64,000 nucleotides of DNA from Pristionchus mayeri. Its lineage: Eukaryota > Nematoda > Chromadorea > Rhabditida > Neodiplogasteridae. The stretch covers positions 27,414,685 to 27,478,684 of the forward strand of contig BTRK01000003.1 of NCBI GenBank assembly GCA_036245805.1. The letters are read 5' to 3'. Made by a program: the position numbers and the translations under genes. This document shows, one piece after another, positions 17,348 to 29,008 of the stretch. The notes beneath the pieces were generated by a model. The model did not search any database. It had not been told where the DNA came from and saw only the letters and a program-made list of their open reading frames with translations. The stretch's first letter is position 1; each line of letters starts with the position of its first letter.

Positions 17348-19373
17348 GACTCCCGCTGAATTACCTTCTCATTATTTTTCACAATTAGATGACAATCAGC
17401 GAGAGGGAAAAACTAAGCTTTAGGAACCCACACGAGTTCGTCAGTCAAAAATCTCTAGCATAAACATACTTTCGAAGCGGCGTTTGATTTTTCTTGAATA
17501 GCATTTCACTTTTTCGCATCCATGGGTATCTTCGAAAAAAAGATAAGTATGATTATTGCTGACCTTTCCCTCTTCTCCTCTCCTCTCTCCACTTCTATCT
17601 TCCCTTCGATGCCCAATCGGCCTGAAAATAACTCGAATTAACTTCTTGAGTTTCATAAATAAAAACAACTTTTTATAGCGCAAAACAGTGACAAAATGGA
17701 CAATTTATTGGCATGCTGCCAAAGAGCCTCTAGGTGTTGGGGAGAGAGAGGAGGGGAAGAACGAAGAGACAGCCGCCCCCTCACCTTGCCTGCCCCTCTA
17801 TCTCCCTCCCTTACTTCTCCCCTCCTCTCTCTATCTCTCTGATCAATCAATACATTCTCTCCCTTCCTAGCTGCCTCTCTCACTACACAAACCCCCTAAG
17901 GGAGAGTGCACCCGATATGAGTACACTACTGTGCTCTGCACAAATCCTATTGTGCAGTAGGATTTAACAATAAATGTGTTCCAATCTAATTCAAACGATT
18001 CTTTGCCAAATAAAAAGGGGGTCGAGAGGATCGAATCTTTCTTTCCCGGGAACGAATGCGAAATGGAGTGGACTGGAGGGCTAGACTGAGTTAGTGAGGC
18101 GAGCGAGAGAGTGCCGAGAATTGAGAGGTAGAGAAAGAAAAGGAGAGGGAGCAGAGGAATTCTGGGCTGACAAAGAAACGGAGAGGAAGTTGAAGAAGCG
18201 GAGGAAAAGCTGATGGGATGGGAGAAAAGAGAGGAAGGAAGAGGAGAAGAGTCAACCAGCTAACACTATTGTACTTTCTCCTGGATACGAAACCGTTGTA
18301 TACCTTTCTATAGGTCAAGAACCTACGCCTTTCTAAGCCATCTATTCTAATCCCACTTGGCACATGAGCATTGAAGTGTACCCACTCTACCATATTGGTT
18401 TCCCGGTTATCAATCGAGACCTACCTATCGTACCCTCGCCCTACCGTACTCCAGTTGGTATTTCCGGTGTCCCTCATCGGATTGCCTGGTAGCAGCTGGT
18501 CTCTCCCTCTAACCTCATCTCTTTATCCCTTCTTTCTCCTCCTCCCTTCTACAAACTCTGCCCTCTACCAACTCCCAGGGGCACAATCTGAACTGGGGAA
18601 GGGAGGAAACAGATGAGTAGCTGCGATACCAAGGAAGGAGACAAGGAAGAAGACCAGATAGATCATTATCAAATACGACAAGAATTTAAAATAAAGATAG
18701 TGAACAGCTCGTCTACCTATAGGCAGTAGTGCATAGAAGTAAGGAACACTAATAGTACAAAACAATTATGAAAAATGTGACAGATGGAAAGTAGAATCTG
18801 CATGTTTTTTTAAAGAAACTACCGACAAATTCACGTCTTTCTCACAGTATATCTACTATTGCACGAAATTGCCAATGAAAACTGCTACTATGCATGTAAA
18901 AGGAACACCAGAGGACAATGTTTAGATGCATGGAATTAAGCAGATGCAATATCCCGCTGGTGCAATGTGGACGACAGGCGAAGGATGGGGGAACACTCTT
19001 GAATGCATGGGGGAGGGGTCCCTCTCCCTCTCGCTGCCTATTGCGTGACCAAGCCTCTCTGCTCGCATTTCGCAGTCCTCTAGAACAATAGCAGAGACGG
19101 ACTGGCGGGCAAGAGAGAGAGAGTGGAGAGGTGAGAGAGGACAGAGAGGCAGAGAAGGCGAGAGAGCGTGTAAAAACAAGAGAGTGAAATGAGAGTGGGA
19201 GGAAGGACGGAAACATGGATAGCCGGCACGCCTTTGGCAACAATTGGGGCTCGTTTTCTAAGACGACTATGCAACGGATACTCGAGCATGGAAGGGCAGT
19301 TGATAGCATCGAACAAATGCCAACTGATTCAAAGCTCGCGATTACTCATCCTTCTTGAACAACAACCAGGAAC
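17348..19373. other. Intergenic, low-complexity
   Basis: No gene recognised. Long purine- or pyrimidine-biased tracts (for example 17720-17880 and 18080-18240) create open frames rich in Ser, Leu, Arg and Glu with no domain content and no exon chain. The first bases are the ILK promoter/5' region. Confidence 0.5.
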
Positions 19374-19606
19374 CAGGGTTCGAAAGCCTAGGGTGAACTT
19401 GGTTCCATTTTGGGGGTGTACGTTTTGCCAACCAAATTTAAAGCAAAACGAACACCCCACAAGTGAAAATAATATTATACCGTGGCACGAACACCCACGG
19501 TATAAGACTATTTTCACTTCTGGGATGATCTTTTTGCTTTAAATTTGGTTGGCAAAACGTACACCCCCAAAATGGAACCAAGTTCACCCTAGGCTTTCGA
19601 ACCCTG
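19374..19606. mobile_element. hAT-type MITE, copy 2
   Basis: This is a near-identical copy of the 11642-11876 element, with the same CAGGGTTCGAAAG...CTTTCGAACCCTG termini. It is flanked by a different perfect 8-bp duplication, CCAGGAAC (19366-19373 and 19607-19614). Two independent insertions with intact duplications and almost no divergence indicate fairly recent activity by a hAT transposase encoded elsewhere. Confidence 0.9.
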
Positions 19607-19692
19607 CCAGGAACATTCCAGTGGATGAACTTGCGTTGCATCGAATACTCAAAGGAAGATGAAATGAGGAGAGGATGATTACTACTCCGAAC

Positions 19693-19927
19693 TTAAAGTT
19701 ACCGGACGAGGACGAAACCCTGATCTGACCGTGATCTGGTCGCGTGTACGAGAGAGTATGCAAAAGTGAGAGAGCGCGGGATTAAGCTGATCATTTCCAG
19801 CTTTCCCTTGAGGCTATTATTGATTTTTAGCATTTTTGTATATTCATTCTCAACTAATTCAGCCATCGGCTATTCGATGGAGGACAAAAAATAGGGGGTC
19901 AATTTTGTCCTCGTCCGGTAACTTTAA
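19693..19927. mobile_element. TTAA-flanked MITE, copy B
   Basis: This is the partner of the 11342-11557 element in inverted orientation. It starts TTAAAGTTACCGGACGAGGA and ends CCTCGTCCGGTAACTTTAA. The shared interior includes ATTTCCAGCTTTCCCTTGAG and its counterpart. It has no open frame of substance. Confidence 0.7.
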
Positions 19928-20855
19928 ACAGTGAAACAAAAATGGAAAGTTGACGGAATATCCGTACAGTGAGCATCTAAATACGGGAAGGAAGGGCAGC
20001 GTCTCGTCATTCCCTCCGTTGATGGTGACTCACTATTCCTCCCATTCCCCCTATCTCCCCTCTCATTCCAATGTTTCCCTCTCCCAACACTCAGAAAGGG
20101 TCGTCAATGAATCTGCGATTGAAGCTCAAACAAACAGCCCCATTCAGTCTGCTGCCATTACATCTGCTCTCTGCTCTCTCCCACTACATCCCTCCATCAA
20201 TTACCATTCACAAATCACAAAGTGGAGAAAAGATTACTCGAGTAGACGACAGGCATCAAGTTAATGGACAATCAAGACATTCTCGCTATCAAGAAGCAGC
20301 GATAACCGAACATAGAAATAATCAATGAACAAGGGTAAAAAAGCAAATGAGAGGTGCTCTCTCACTCAGTCATCCTCAATTCATAGCAGTGGAGGCGGCA
20401 GAGTGCCATCCCTCTATCCCCTCCTGCTGTAAAGTGTGATGCTCCCACTCTCCAGTCCTCCCTCTCGCTTCCTAAGCTCATCCCAGGGTGCAAGACATAG
20501 CAATGATCGATAGAGATAGACAGACATAGAGGATCACATACCTAATTCGTCGAGATAACGATAGGCTGAATTCCGAGGAACAATGTTTATTTCTTCACTT
20601 CAACTTGATAGAACAACACAACTGCATCAAACGATGGATCAGGGAAAATATAAATATTTAAGATGGGAGTTTGGGAGTACCAATGAACACGTGAACTTGG
20701 GACAGAACATGGTTGTGCACAATGCATCTTCTGACAGAAACATAGTAATAACGGGGAAATAAAAGCTACGTTGACGAGCCAATTGGAGGTGAGTTGGGCA
20801 TGAGATCGCTGAGGGTGCATATTCGTTATCAAAGGGATGGTAGACAGCAGGTCAC
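19928..20855. other. Intergenic and 3' flank of the Tra2-like gene
   Basis: No gene recognised. The right end is the probable 3' UTR of the minus-strand splicing factor gene. Confidence 0.45.
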
Positions 20856-22573
20856 TCAGTAGCGATCTCTCTCGTAAGAGCGGGAGCGAGAGCGGCGGCT
20901 GTAGCGAGGAGAAGGACTGCGTCTGCTGAAATGGACGATACACACACATCAAAACGCAGTTTATTGGCCGATAATTATGAGTCTACACCCACTGAACGAT
21001 TTCACTATATCACTACGAGAGAGTGATACATACCTCGATCGTCCTCCACCGTATCCTCTGTCGTACCCTCCCCTGTCTCCATATCCCCCACCGTATCCTC
21101 TTCCTCCTCCGCGTCCGCCGCTATAGCCTCCATATCCACCACCACGACCTGGATATGACATATATGATGAGTATTTAAAAATGGAACTTATGCACTCTTG
21201 AAAAAATGGATAAAATAAACGCACCTCCTCCTCTTCCTCCAGGAAGGAATCCCTGGTAGTTGCCCGGGGTGGGCGAGTGCGCTCTCTTCGTCACGGAGTA
21301 GTCGATGCGAATCTTTCTTCCGTCGAGCTGCAAGTCCGTCTTCCCTTCTTATTCTCCATCAACTTGATTTTCTTCACTTTCTTTTCTTCATTATTTTTCT
21401 ACTTCTTACAACTCCCCTTGCCTTCAAGACTCTGCAGAGAACAGTTCACAAAATAAATTAGAATTAAAAAGCTAAAAATTACCTCGATTCCATTGAGCTT
21501 GTCTCTGGCAGCAGTGGCATCATCGAGTCTTTCGAAATAGATGAATCCGAATCCGCGAGATCGGCCAGTCGGATGGTCGTAGATGAGATCGATCTGCACA
21601 AATCAATTTAATATGAAGCAATTTAACAACACTAATAGATTGTAATAGACGCAATGAATAAGCAATAAATAACAACCTTCTCAATCTCTCCGAACTCAGT
21701 GAACATCTCTCTCAGATCCTTCTCCGTAGTGTACATAGACAGATTGAAAATTCCAAGGCATCTTGAGGGATCAGGGTGATCACGCTGCAATCTCTATAAT
21801 AGTAGAAATCCAAGCACATTAACAGTTACTCCATTTTAAGTATGGTAAGTGGTTGAGACAGCAGCTAAAAATAGGTCATTAACACAATACTCACCTTGTG
21901 CCAGACTGCAGCCGTTCTATCTCCCACTCCACGAGGAGGTCTCTTCGGGAACAGAGGCGATCTCGATCGATCACGGCGACTTCCACGAGGGGAACGAGAT
22001 CTGCTGCGAGTGCGATGGCCACGAACCGGAGGAGTACTGAAAAGTACTCGTTTACTAGTTCGATATTATTCGATGTTCCATCGAAAGAGAAGTGCTCTTA
22101 ATCAAATCACATCGCACAACACCATTGGAAAAAATATTCAGTATTGAAAAAATCGCCTTTGAATGGTGCTTCGCAAGTACATGGTTCTCGGAAGAAGGAT
22201 AGACAGAGTGCGCGGAAAGTTTATGAGATAATTATTACACCACGACATGTTTATGTGATGCCAAGAAAGTTCCGAATGATACCGTACTTAATGTGGACGT
22301 AATCACTGGAAAAGCTGAAAATTCAAACCAAGGATTACGAGACCATCCCAGCAAATAATAATATCTTACCAAATAATAATACTGTACAATAATATCGTAC
22401 CGGGAATCTCTGCTGCGAGATCTGCTTCGACTGCGAGAGGGAGAGCGACTGCGAGACTTGCGATCATCGTCGTCACGTCTCTGTACATAAATTATTAGAT
22501 AAACAAAAAATAAAAAAAGTAAACGAACCGGTGAACGGGAAACGGAGCGGGACACACTGCGCGAGCGGCTCAT
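20856..22573 (-). CDS. rsp-8: Tra2-type SR splicing factor
   Basis: Eight exons: 22529-22573, 22401-22480, 21895-22036, 21677-21793, 21483-21593, 21225-21327, 21034-21148, 20856-20925; 260 aa. An N-terminal RS region ([14 protein letters not shown]) leads into one RRM. RNP2 reads [12 protein letters not shown] and RNP1 reads [14 protein letters not shown]. The linker after the RRM is [19 protein letters not shown], the signature Tra2 linker. A glycine-rich tail ([12 protein letters not shown]) and a second RS segment ending [14 protein letters not shown] complete the RS-RRM-G-RS plan of Transformer-2, a nuclear activator of alternative exon inclusion. The C. elegans counterpart is rsp-8. Confidence 0.92.
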
Positions 22574-23476
22574 GATGAGGTCTCACACTCTCAAATGATG
22601 ATTTTACTGTTTATGTTACTAACACGCAAAAAATCCCGCGCGTTTTTTTCGAAATATGGCGGGGGGGGAGATCAACCAACCTTTGCCAGCGGGTACAATT
22701 CAAATGAATTAACCCGAATTGAACGGTTAATTCATTTTTGTTTGGAATTCGGAATGCAAAATGTGATCGCAAACATTTTGCCCAACCTGATATTCCGAAA
22801 ATTCCATCTTCATCATTACATGATGGGTGGGGCTTCTACTCTTCTTACAATAAGGGGGACGATTTTCTTCTAGCCTTCCTTCCAAAATCCATCTTGCTTC
22901 TTTTCTTCTACATTCAACGTCTTCTTTCTTCCGTTGACTCACTCACCCGCCCGGCATAACTACTCGCCAACTACTGATTAATGTAGTTCAAATTCGGTCA
23001 AGAACCGTTGGTGACACACATATGGCATAAACAATTATTTGCATCACTTTATCGCGAAAATGACAGAAGCGGTAAATCTGACAATTTTGAGAACATGTTA
23101 ACATACTTCTGAGTTGGCAATGAGACAAAGCTGCTACTCTTACATACCGGATACTTTACCTATACTTCTCCATTAGAAATGATTGTAATTACTACGTAGA
23201 AAGTAAAAAGTGATGGAATAGAAGGAACGTGAAAGTTTAAAGAAAATAAATCGAAGAGGGGTGAATACAGCCCATTACAAAGAACTGTAAAAATCTTCTT
23301 CTACAAGACACGGAATAAATTTAAACGAATGCAGAGGTAGGGGCATGAGACTAGCTTTGACTACAACCTTTAGTGGAAGGGGACCAGCCCTACTCTGCTA
23401 TGAAACAGAATTCTGGAGCGAAATCTCTTATAGGTGAAACTCTAGTCGCTCAACGTGATTATTAGTAAGTAGGCAA
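22574..23476. other. Intergenic
   Basis: This interval lies between two minus-strand genes: the Tra2-like promoter region on the left and the 3' flank of the DUF4602-like gene on the right. No exon chain, tRNA or clear repeat was recognised. Confidence 0.45.
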
Positions 23477-24239
23477 TCAGTCTCTATCTTTCTTGGCTAT
23501 TTTACCTTTCTTCACTCCGGATTTCTTGCTCTTCGATTTGGTGAGACTAATGGCTTTAACAAGATTACCGTTTACAGCCAAAAGTGCCTTATCGGCAACC
23601 TCCTTAGCTCGATCTTCCTTCAGCTGCTTGTAGTTCAGGCATTTTCCCGGTTGAGGAGTGGCTCCGAGACGGATGGCCAGACGAGCACGAGCATCATCAC
23701 GATCAGCACCTTCGTACGCCTCCTCAGCTACCATCTTCTCTATCTGAAAATTGGGAAATATCAAAAATAAAACAATTAACATTCTTTAAAACTAAATTAT
23801 AAAATATCGAATTAACCTCAAAGGTGACTTTCTTGAGATTTTTGAAGGTGGCCTCCTTCTTGACACTCGACGACGATTTCTTCTTGAGAATCTTTGGAGC
23901 CGATCTTCGCCCTTTAACTGCAGCAGCCGCACCTTCACAAGGGATCACCTGAATCGTAAATAGAATACATATTAAAAATTAAAAATACTAACCTCAATGT
24001 TCTCCACACTCGAAGCAGGAGAATCTGCTTTCGGAAGAGCGTTGACCTCATCCAGCTGAAGTTGGTCAGAAGCAGGAGATCCATTCAGACTGCGTTCAAC
24101 CAGATCATCGAGAATATGCGTCCCGCCGCCAACCTGAGCAAAACTACGTTGGTATAGATCAATATAACAAAAAGTTGAAAAATAGTACCTTGCGGCAGAA
24201 GAGATCATCCTCGCCGAAAGCACATCCCCACAAGTCCAT
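23477..24239 (-). CDS. DUF4602 (C1orf131-like) small basic protein
   Basis: Four exons: 24189-24239, 23993-24133, 23817-23948, 23477-23743; 196 aa. The acidic N-terminus (MDLWGCAFGEDDLF) is followed by a lysine-rich middle (KILKKKSSSSVKKEATFKNL), KKVTFE, then ARARLAIRLGATPQPGKCLN with YKQLKEDRAKE, and a Lys/Ser tail. The VTFE...LAIxLGAxPxxxxxxNYKxLKE pattern matches the C1orf131/DUF4602 family, whose human member is a small-subunit ribosome-processome component; this link rests on pattern recall and is moderate. The start follows a TTCTTCAG acceptor by nine bases. A possible non-coding or alternative upstream exon, between splice-like boundaries, lies near 24640-24770. Confidence 0.6.
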
Positions 24240-25337
24240 GATTAAATTCTGAAGAAATGATTTTATCATTATTGTTATCGTAAAATATCGTATGATTTGA
24301 CTGTTTAAAACGAATGCCTGATAACGAAATATACTAATAATAATTTGGAGAGGCCTAAAATATACACGGTTGAGTAATGTCGAATGCACAGAACCTACTG
24401 GGACAGGGATGATATATAAACAAAATAGTGTCCAGGGAGATGTCACACCGTTCCAATAAGAAAAAAAAGAAGACAGGCCTCACAAAATCGAAAGAAATCG
24501 AAACTCCGCCCCTCAAACCGTGGCCTAAAATTTTTGCTTGGCTTGCACTAACGGATAGTAAGAAATATATCTTAGGGGGCCATAGAACTAAGGGAACGGA
24601 ACCTGAATAACTGTAACTAAATGTAATTTCATAATACTTACATTTTTCACAGAAAATTGATTCGTCGCCGAGGCCAGCAGTGTTTCTTGACCGAGATGGT
24701 CGGGAGCGGCGTGAGAGCCAAGTTTCAGTCGTCTTCAACACAGCATCACGTGCGAGCAAACTGAAGTAACAACTTTTAGTAAAAATCAAACTTGAAATAA
24801 ACACGAAGACACGTGAAAACCCACTATATTTCAACAGTCAGCTGAGCAATATTTTTTGCATAAATGTACAAAGCCGGATTTTAGTTTCCGGATATGTAAA
24901 TCTTCTGTAAATTACGGTACTCTTCTGCTCATGCACAAGCATCATTCAAACAGGAATATTCCACCGGTCGACCGGCCGGTCAGCTTCTTTACGGCTACCG
25001 TAGTTGAACTTTAACAAATTGTTTATTGAATTTGTGGAAAGAAAAATTATTTGATTTTTGAAAAAATGTGTTGAATTTTATATTGCCCTTTTTGGGGAAA
25101 ATCGAAAATGTGGCAAATTGAGTGCCTCTAAAAAGCAATAATATTTTCCCCCATTTTTGAAGAACTTTTCTACTGATAAGAAAGTCGTAGAGGTGTGAAG
25201 GAGCGTCAGCACACCCGTCAATATCAGCTTTGATTGCTCTCTCTACGTCAAACTTCGGCTTAGGCTGGAATCGATTGGAATTTCCTTATCAAAAAGCAGA
25301 TAGATGTGAGTGTGCACACTTGAAAGAGACACTCGGA
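24240..25337. other. Divergent promoter region
   Basis: This lies between the minus-strand DUF4602-like gene and the plus-strand pair starting at 25338. A palindromic GC block (CCGGTCGACCGGCCGGTCAG, about 24964-24983) stands out in otherwise AT-rich sequence. No complete coding exon was recognised. Confidence 0.4.
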
Positions 25338-25694
25338 ATGGAGGACGACAACGTGGTGATCAATCTGAAGCAGACTCTCGAGTGGGCGGACTACACCGGA
25401 TTCCTCGCTGTCGGGTGAGTTCCCTTCCCCTTCCCATCCTCCCCAATGCCTCCTCCAGTGCCATCTTCTCCGTCGTCGTTTTCTGCATTTCCTTCTTTTG
25501 CCTCAACTGGTTCTGTGTCCAGAAGGAGGATGACATCACTGTTTTCGAGAAGGTTTGACCTACCCTCTCTCACAATTGTCGATCGACTGATTAAGTGGGG
25601 AGCTCTTCGCAAGATGAAGATGGGTCCTCATCGTCTCTCTGTGGTCGAGAGAAAAGCAGCAGAGGAACGAATCATGATTGCCAGATTGGAATAA
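25338..25694 (+). CDS. Unrecognised 82-aa basic protein
   Basis: Two exons, 25338-25414 and 25523-25694, joined in phase. The product starts MEDDNVVINLKQTLEWADYT and continues through FSRRFDLPSLTIVDRLIKWG to an amphipathic, charged C-terminus (RLSVVERKAAEERIMIARLE). There is no signal peptide and no clear membrane helix. I do not recognise the family. The layout (short acidic start, basic helical end) recalls small mitochondrial or translation-associated proteins, but that is not evidence of function. An AATAAA follows at 25715, and the beta-glucuronidase acceptor lies 155 bp further on, so the two genes may form an operon. Confidence 0.55.
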
Positions 25695-25886
25695 CCATTG
25701 TACATTACCTCTCTAATAAAGTGCCTTCTCCTCTCTATGGTTCATTGCTTTCAACACTGGATGCACTCCCTACTCGGTTATCGAATTACTACTAATGTCA
25801 GTGATCGTTCCTCGCTTCTCCTCCTATCTCACGACTCTCCGAGACTCTAATCTTGTTTTGTCTCCCTTCAATCAGTTCATCCGTCC

Positions 25887-28637
25887 ATGCTCCACGCGCT
25901 CCTTCTCTTATTACTTTTCCCTCTATGCAATGGTATTCTCCCGGTTCAGGTGATGAGTGATATACCATGCTCCCATCCACTCTTTTCTCACAGGAAAACG
26001 AGGCGAGAGAAGCACGGCAGTTGAATGATCTTTGGACTTTCGTCCGAGAACCTTCCAACTCCATCGGCTATGGTCTTCTACACGAGTGGTTCCGTCAAGA
26101 TATCTCATCATTTTCTGTGAATCTCTATTCCAATCCACCCCTCATTAGAGTTCTCAGAATGCCACTGTTATGCCAGTGCCCTCTGCATTCAATGATCTTC
26201 AAGACAACTCTCTCCGAGATCACGTTGGATGGGTTTGGTATCAGAGAACGGCATTCATCCCATCGCGAATGTCGAGAGGGAGAACATATATCCGCCTCGA
26301 TAGTGCCAATTACTATGCAAAAGTAGTCAGTGCCCTTCAAATGTTCACGTAGGGTTTTAAAAAATGTGCAAAACATTCCTGCGTTCGGGGGGAATCGAAC
26401 CCCCGTCGAATGCTTGGAAGGCATCCATGCTGACCATTACACCACGAACGCGGCTGCGGCCGTCCTTTCAGTATGTCAATACGATCGAAGCGGGCTCACA
26501 CTTTGGCGGTCACCTTCCATTCGAATTTGACATCACCCAACACATCGTATTCGGGAATGAAAATCGAATCACCGTTGCAATAAACAACACCCTATCCCTG
26601 CAAAGTCTTCCTCAGGGAGATTCCAAGGCCATAGGATATGAAGTTAGGAAATTATTTGCTTAATATCTGTAAACGGAACAATCAGGACCACGTCTACCAG
26701 CGTGGCTTTATGGATTTCTTCCCCTACTCGGGTCTTCTTCGACCCGCTCGTCTTCTCTTCCTTCCCAAGACCCACATTTCCTCCCAATCAATCGTAGCGG
26801 ATGCCACAGGCCAGCATTCTTCTCCCTTGAGATCATGGTATTCAATTCCAGGCACTCTCACCTTCTCTCATTCTGTGATTGGAACAGGATTCTCAAAGGT
26901 GGAAGTCACCGTAACCGACGCGGACGGTAAGTATCGATCGATATTTGCTCAAATCAGTTTAATTAGGCGAAGTCGAGTACACGTCCGATGCCCTGAACGG
27001 CACTACGAAGATCTCGAAGGTGGAGTTGTGGTGGCCTCGCAACATGGGCAAGGCATATCTATACACACTCACGGTAACTTCTAATGATTTTACATTTTCA
27101 ATATCATAACAATACCCAAATTTCCAAGTTAATCATGGTGAATCTTTGAGGTCCGACTGCTGTCAGACTCTTCGTCCCCCATCGACATCATTCGTACTAA
27201 ATTCGGCTTCCGCTCCATCACTTGGGACAATTCGCAGATTCTGTGGAATGGTCGTCCTTTCCACTGCCAGGGATTCGGAATGCACGAGGAGTATGATGTG
27301 AGACGAGGAAGAGGGATCAGAGATCAAAGATCATCTTCAGATTCGCGGTCGCGCCTTCGATGCAGTGATGATGACGAGGGATCTGAATCTTTTCGAGTGG
27401 ACTGGCGCCAATTGCTACAGGTACAGATGAATGACATTTTTGTTGTCAGAAGAACTAAGGAAGTCTTCTCTGTTGAGGACCAGTCACTACCCCTACTCTG
27501 AAGAGAGAATGGCGGAGAATGACAGGAGAGGCATCGCTGTCATCGTTGAGACTGCCGCCGTCGCCATTCGGTCTATCTACCACTCTCTTCCATTTCTGTT
27601 TCCTGTGACACAAAGCACAATCATCCGATGTCCCTGTACCTCCTCCCTTTCAGTCATTACTCGGAAGAGATCCAGAATCTGCACATGGACTTCATTCGAG
27701 GGACCATCGAAAGAGACAGGAATCATCCCTCAGTCTTCATGTGGAGTCTCGCGAATGAGCCCTCCTCCTCACTCAAGGAAGCCAGGCCATACTTCGAGTT
27801 CGTCTAATCTCCACGAATTATTACGCATGGCCTCTTCCAGCCCACTGGTCAAACTCGCAAAATCACTCGATCCTACTCGTCCGATTACGGTAGTTATCGC
27901 AGGGGGACCGACCACGGACGTCGTGGTAACGATCGATACCGTTATCCCTACAGTACTTGATGCGTTTAGGCGGAACTTCTCGATGTGATATGCTTCAATC
28001 GATATTACGGGTGGTACTCCAACATCGGGCAACTCTTCAGGATCGAGGACGACATCTACAAAGTTGCTTCCCTGTTATATTGACAAACAAAGGAGATCTT
28101 CAGGAGATCACAGCATGGAATAACAAGTTCTCCCGCCCTATCATAATCTCTGAATACGGGGCAGAAGCGATTCCTGGGATGCACCGAGTGAGAATTGCTC
28201 TCGTTTATGACGCTCAACTCTGTAAAAGATCTGCAAAAAGAGAGTAGAGAGATAAAGAGTCCCTCAGGATCCCCCTTTCGCCTTCACTGAAGAATACCAA
28301 GTGGAAGTGCTCAAGGAGCATCACAAGGCATTCGATCGACTGAGAAACGAGGTTAGATGAAGCAATGTCTTCAGTCTAACATCTCTTCTCTCGCAGAAGA
28401 AGCTGGCGGGAGAGATGGTGTGGGTGTTCGCAGACTTCATGACTGTGCAGGGTCAGTGAGCAGAATGTCCTATTACCGCAATACTGAGCAATGGGGGTAA
28501 ATTCCCTTGCAGATACGACTCGAGTGGTGGGCAACCACAAGGGAGTATTCACTCGACAGCGAGAGCCGAAGATGGCAGCCCATCTGATGAGACAGAGATA
28601 CACGGAGAAGAAGAGGAGAAGGAAGGACGAACTGTGA
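25887..28637 (+). CDS. Beta-glucuronidase, glycoside hydrolase family 2
   Basis: Sixteen exons (25887-25949 ... 28513-28637), about 619 aa (human GUSB 651). A signal peptide ([16 protein letters not shown]) starts the protein. The N-terminal sugar-binding domain has [29 protein letters not shown] and HLPFEFDI. The barrel shows [12 protein letters not shown], the acid/base glutamate in FMWSLANEP, and the nucleophile in [13 protein letters not shown], then FADFMT and [18 protein letters not shown] VFTRQREPK. All known catalytic glutamates are present, so an active lysosomal or secreted exo-glucuronidase acting on glycosaminoglycan ends is likely. The second exon after the tRNA-bearing intron (26686-26926) can be read straight through, or with a 42-nt GC-AG intron; both keep frame. 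A tRNA-Gly lies antisense in intron 26323-26471. Confidence 0.9.
26380..26451 (-). tRNA. tRNA-Gly (TCC)
   Basis: Read on the minus strand, the acceptor stem GCGTTCG pairs with CGAACGC. The D-arm segment is GTGTAATGGTCAGCAT, the anticodon stem is GATGC/GCATT with loop CTTCCAA (anticodon TCC), and the T arm is GGGGGTTCGATTCCCCC. Discriminator base is A. All arms pair without mismatches beyond G-U. The gene occupies half of a 149-nt beta-glucuronidase intron, antisense to it. Confidence 0.93.
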
Positions 28638-29008
28638 AGACCATCTGCCACCCCTTCCATTATATTACCTGTATATTGTAGAATGAGAAATAAATCATTT
28701 TTTGGCACACTGACACTGCTGTACAGCTGAATATTATAAATGTTGTTCTTACAAAACTAACCCCAATACTAAAAATAGAAAATTTTGAAATTGCACGTAA
28801 AAAAGAAGATTTGTTGATTTGCTGTGAAGAATAAGATTTGTTGATTTGTTGTTGTTGACGAATCTCTTCTGTCTCGCATATTCTCCGTTGTTGGATTTGA
28901 ATGAATCGAGATATTCAAATTGAATCGATTACCTCTCCCTCCTTCTCCTCTTCTCTTTCTCCATTCATTCGTCCATCGTCCCTCCATTCGAAGAGGTGGT
29001 CAAAGAAG
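28638..29008. other. Intergenic between beta-glucuronidase and the phosphatase gene
   Basis: It contains a polyadenylation signal AATAAA (28689) for beta-glucuronidase, a short direct repeat (GAAGATTTGTTGATTTGCTG and GATTTGTTGATTTGTTG, about 28804-28852), and a CT-rich tract before the next start codon. Confidence 0.45.

Noticed and set aside
18842..19309. 155-codon minus-strand frame in intergenic DNA
   Set aside because: Ser/Leu/Cys-rich low-complexity sequence with no signal of a family and no neighbours in phase.
26817..26858. Possible 42-nt GC-AG intron in beta-glucuronidase
   Set aside because: The sequence stays open without it and removal keeps frame; a few extra residues there are equally plausible, so I left it unspliced.
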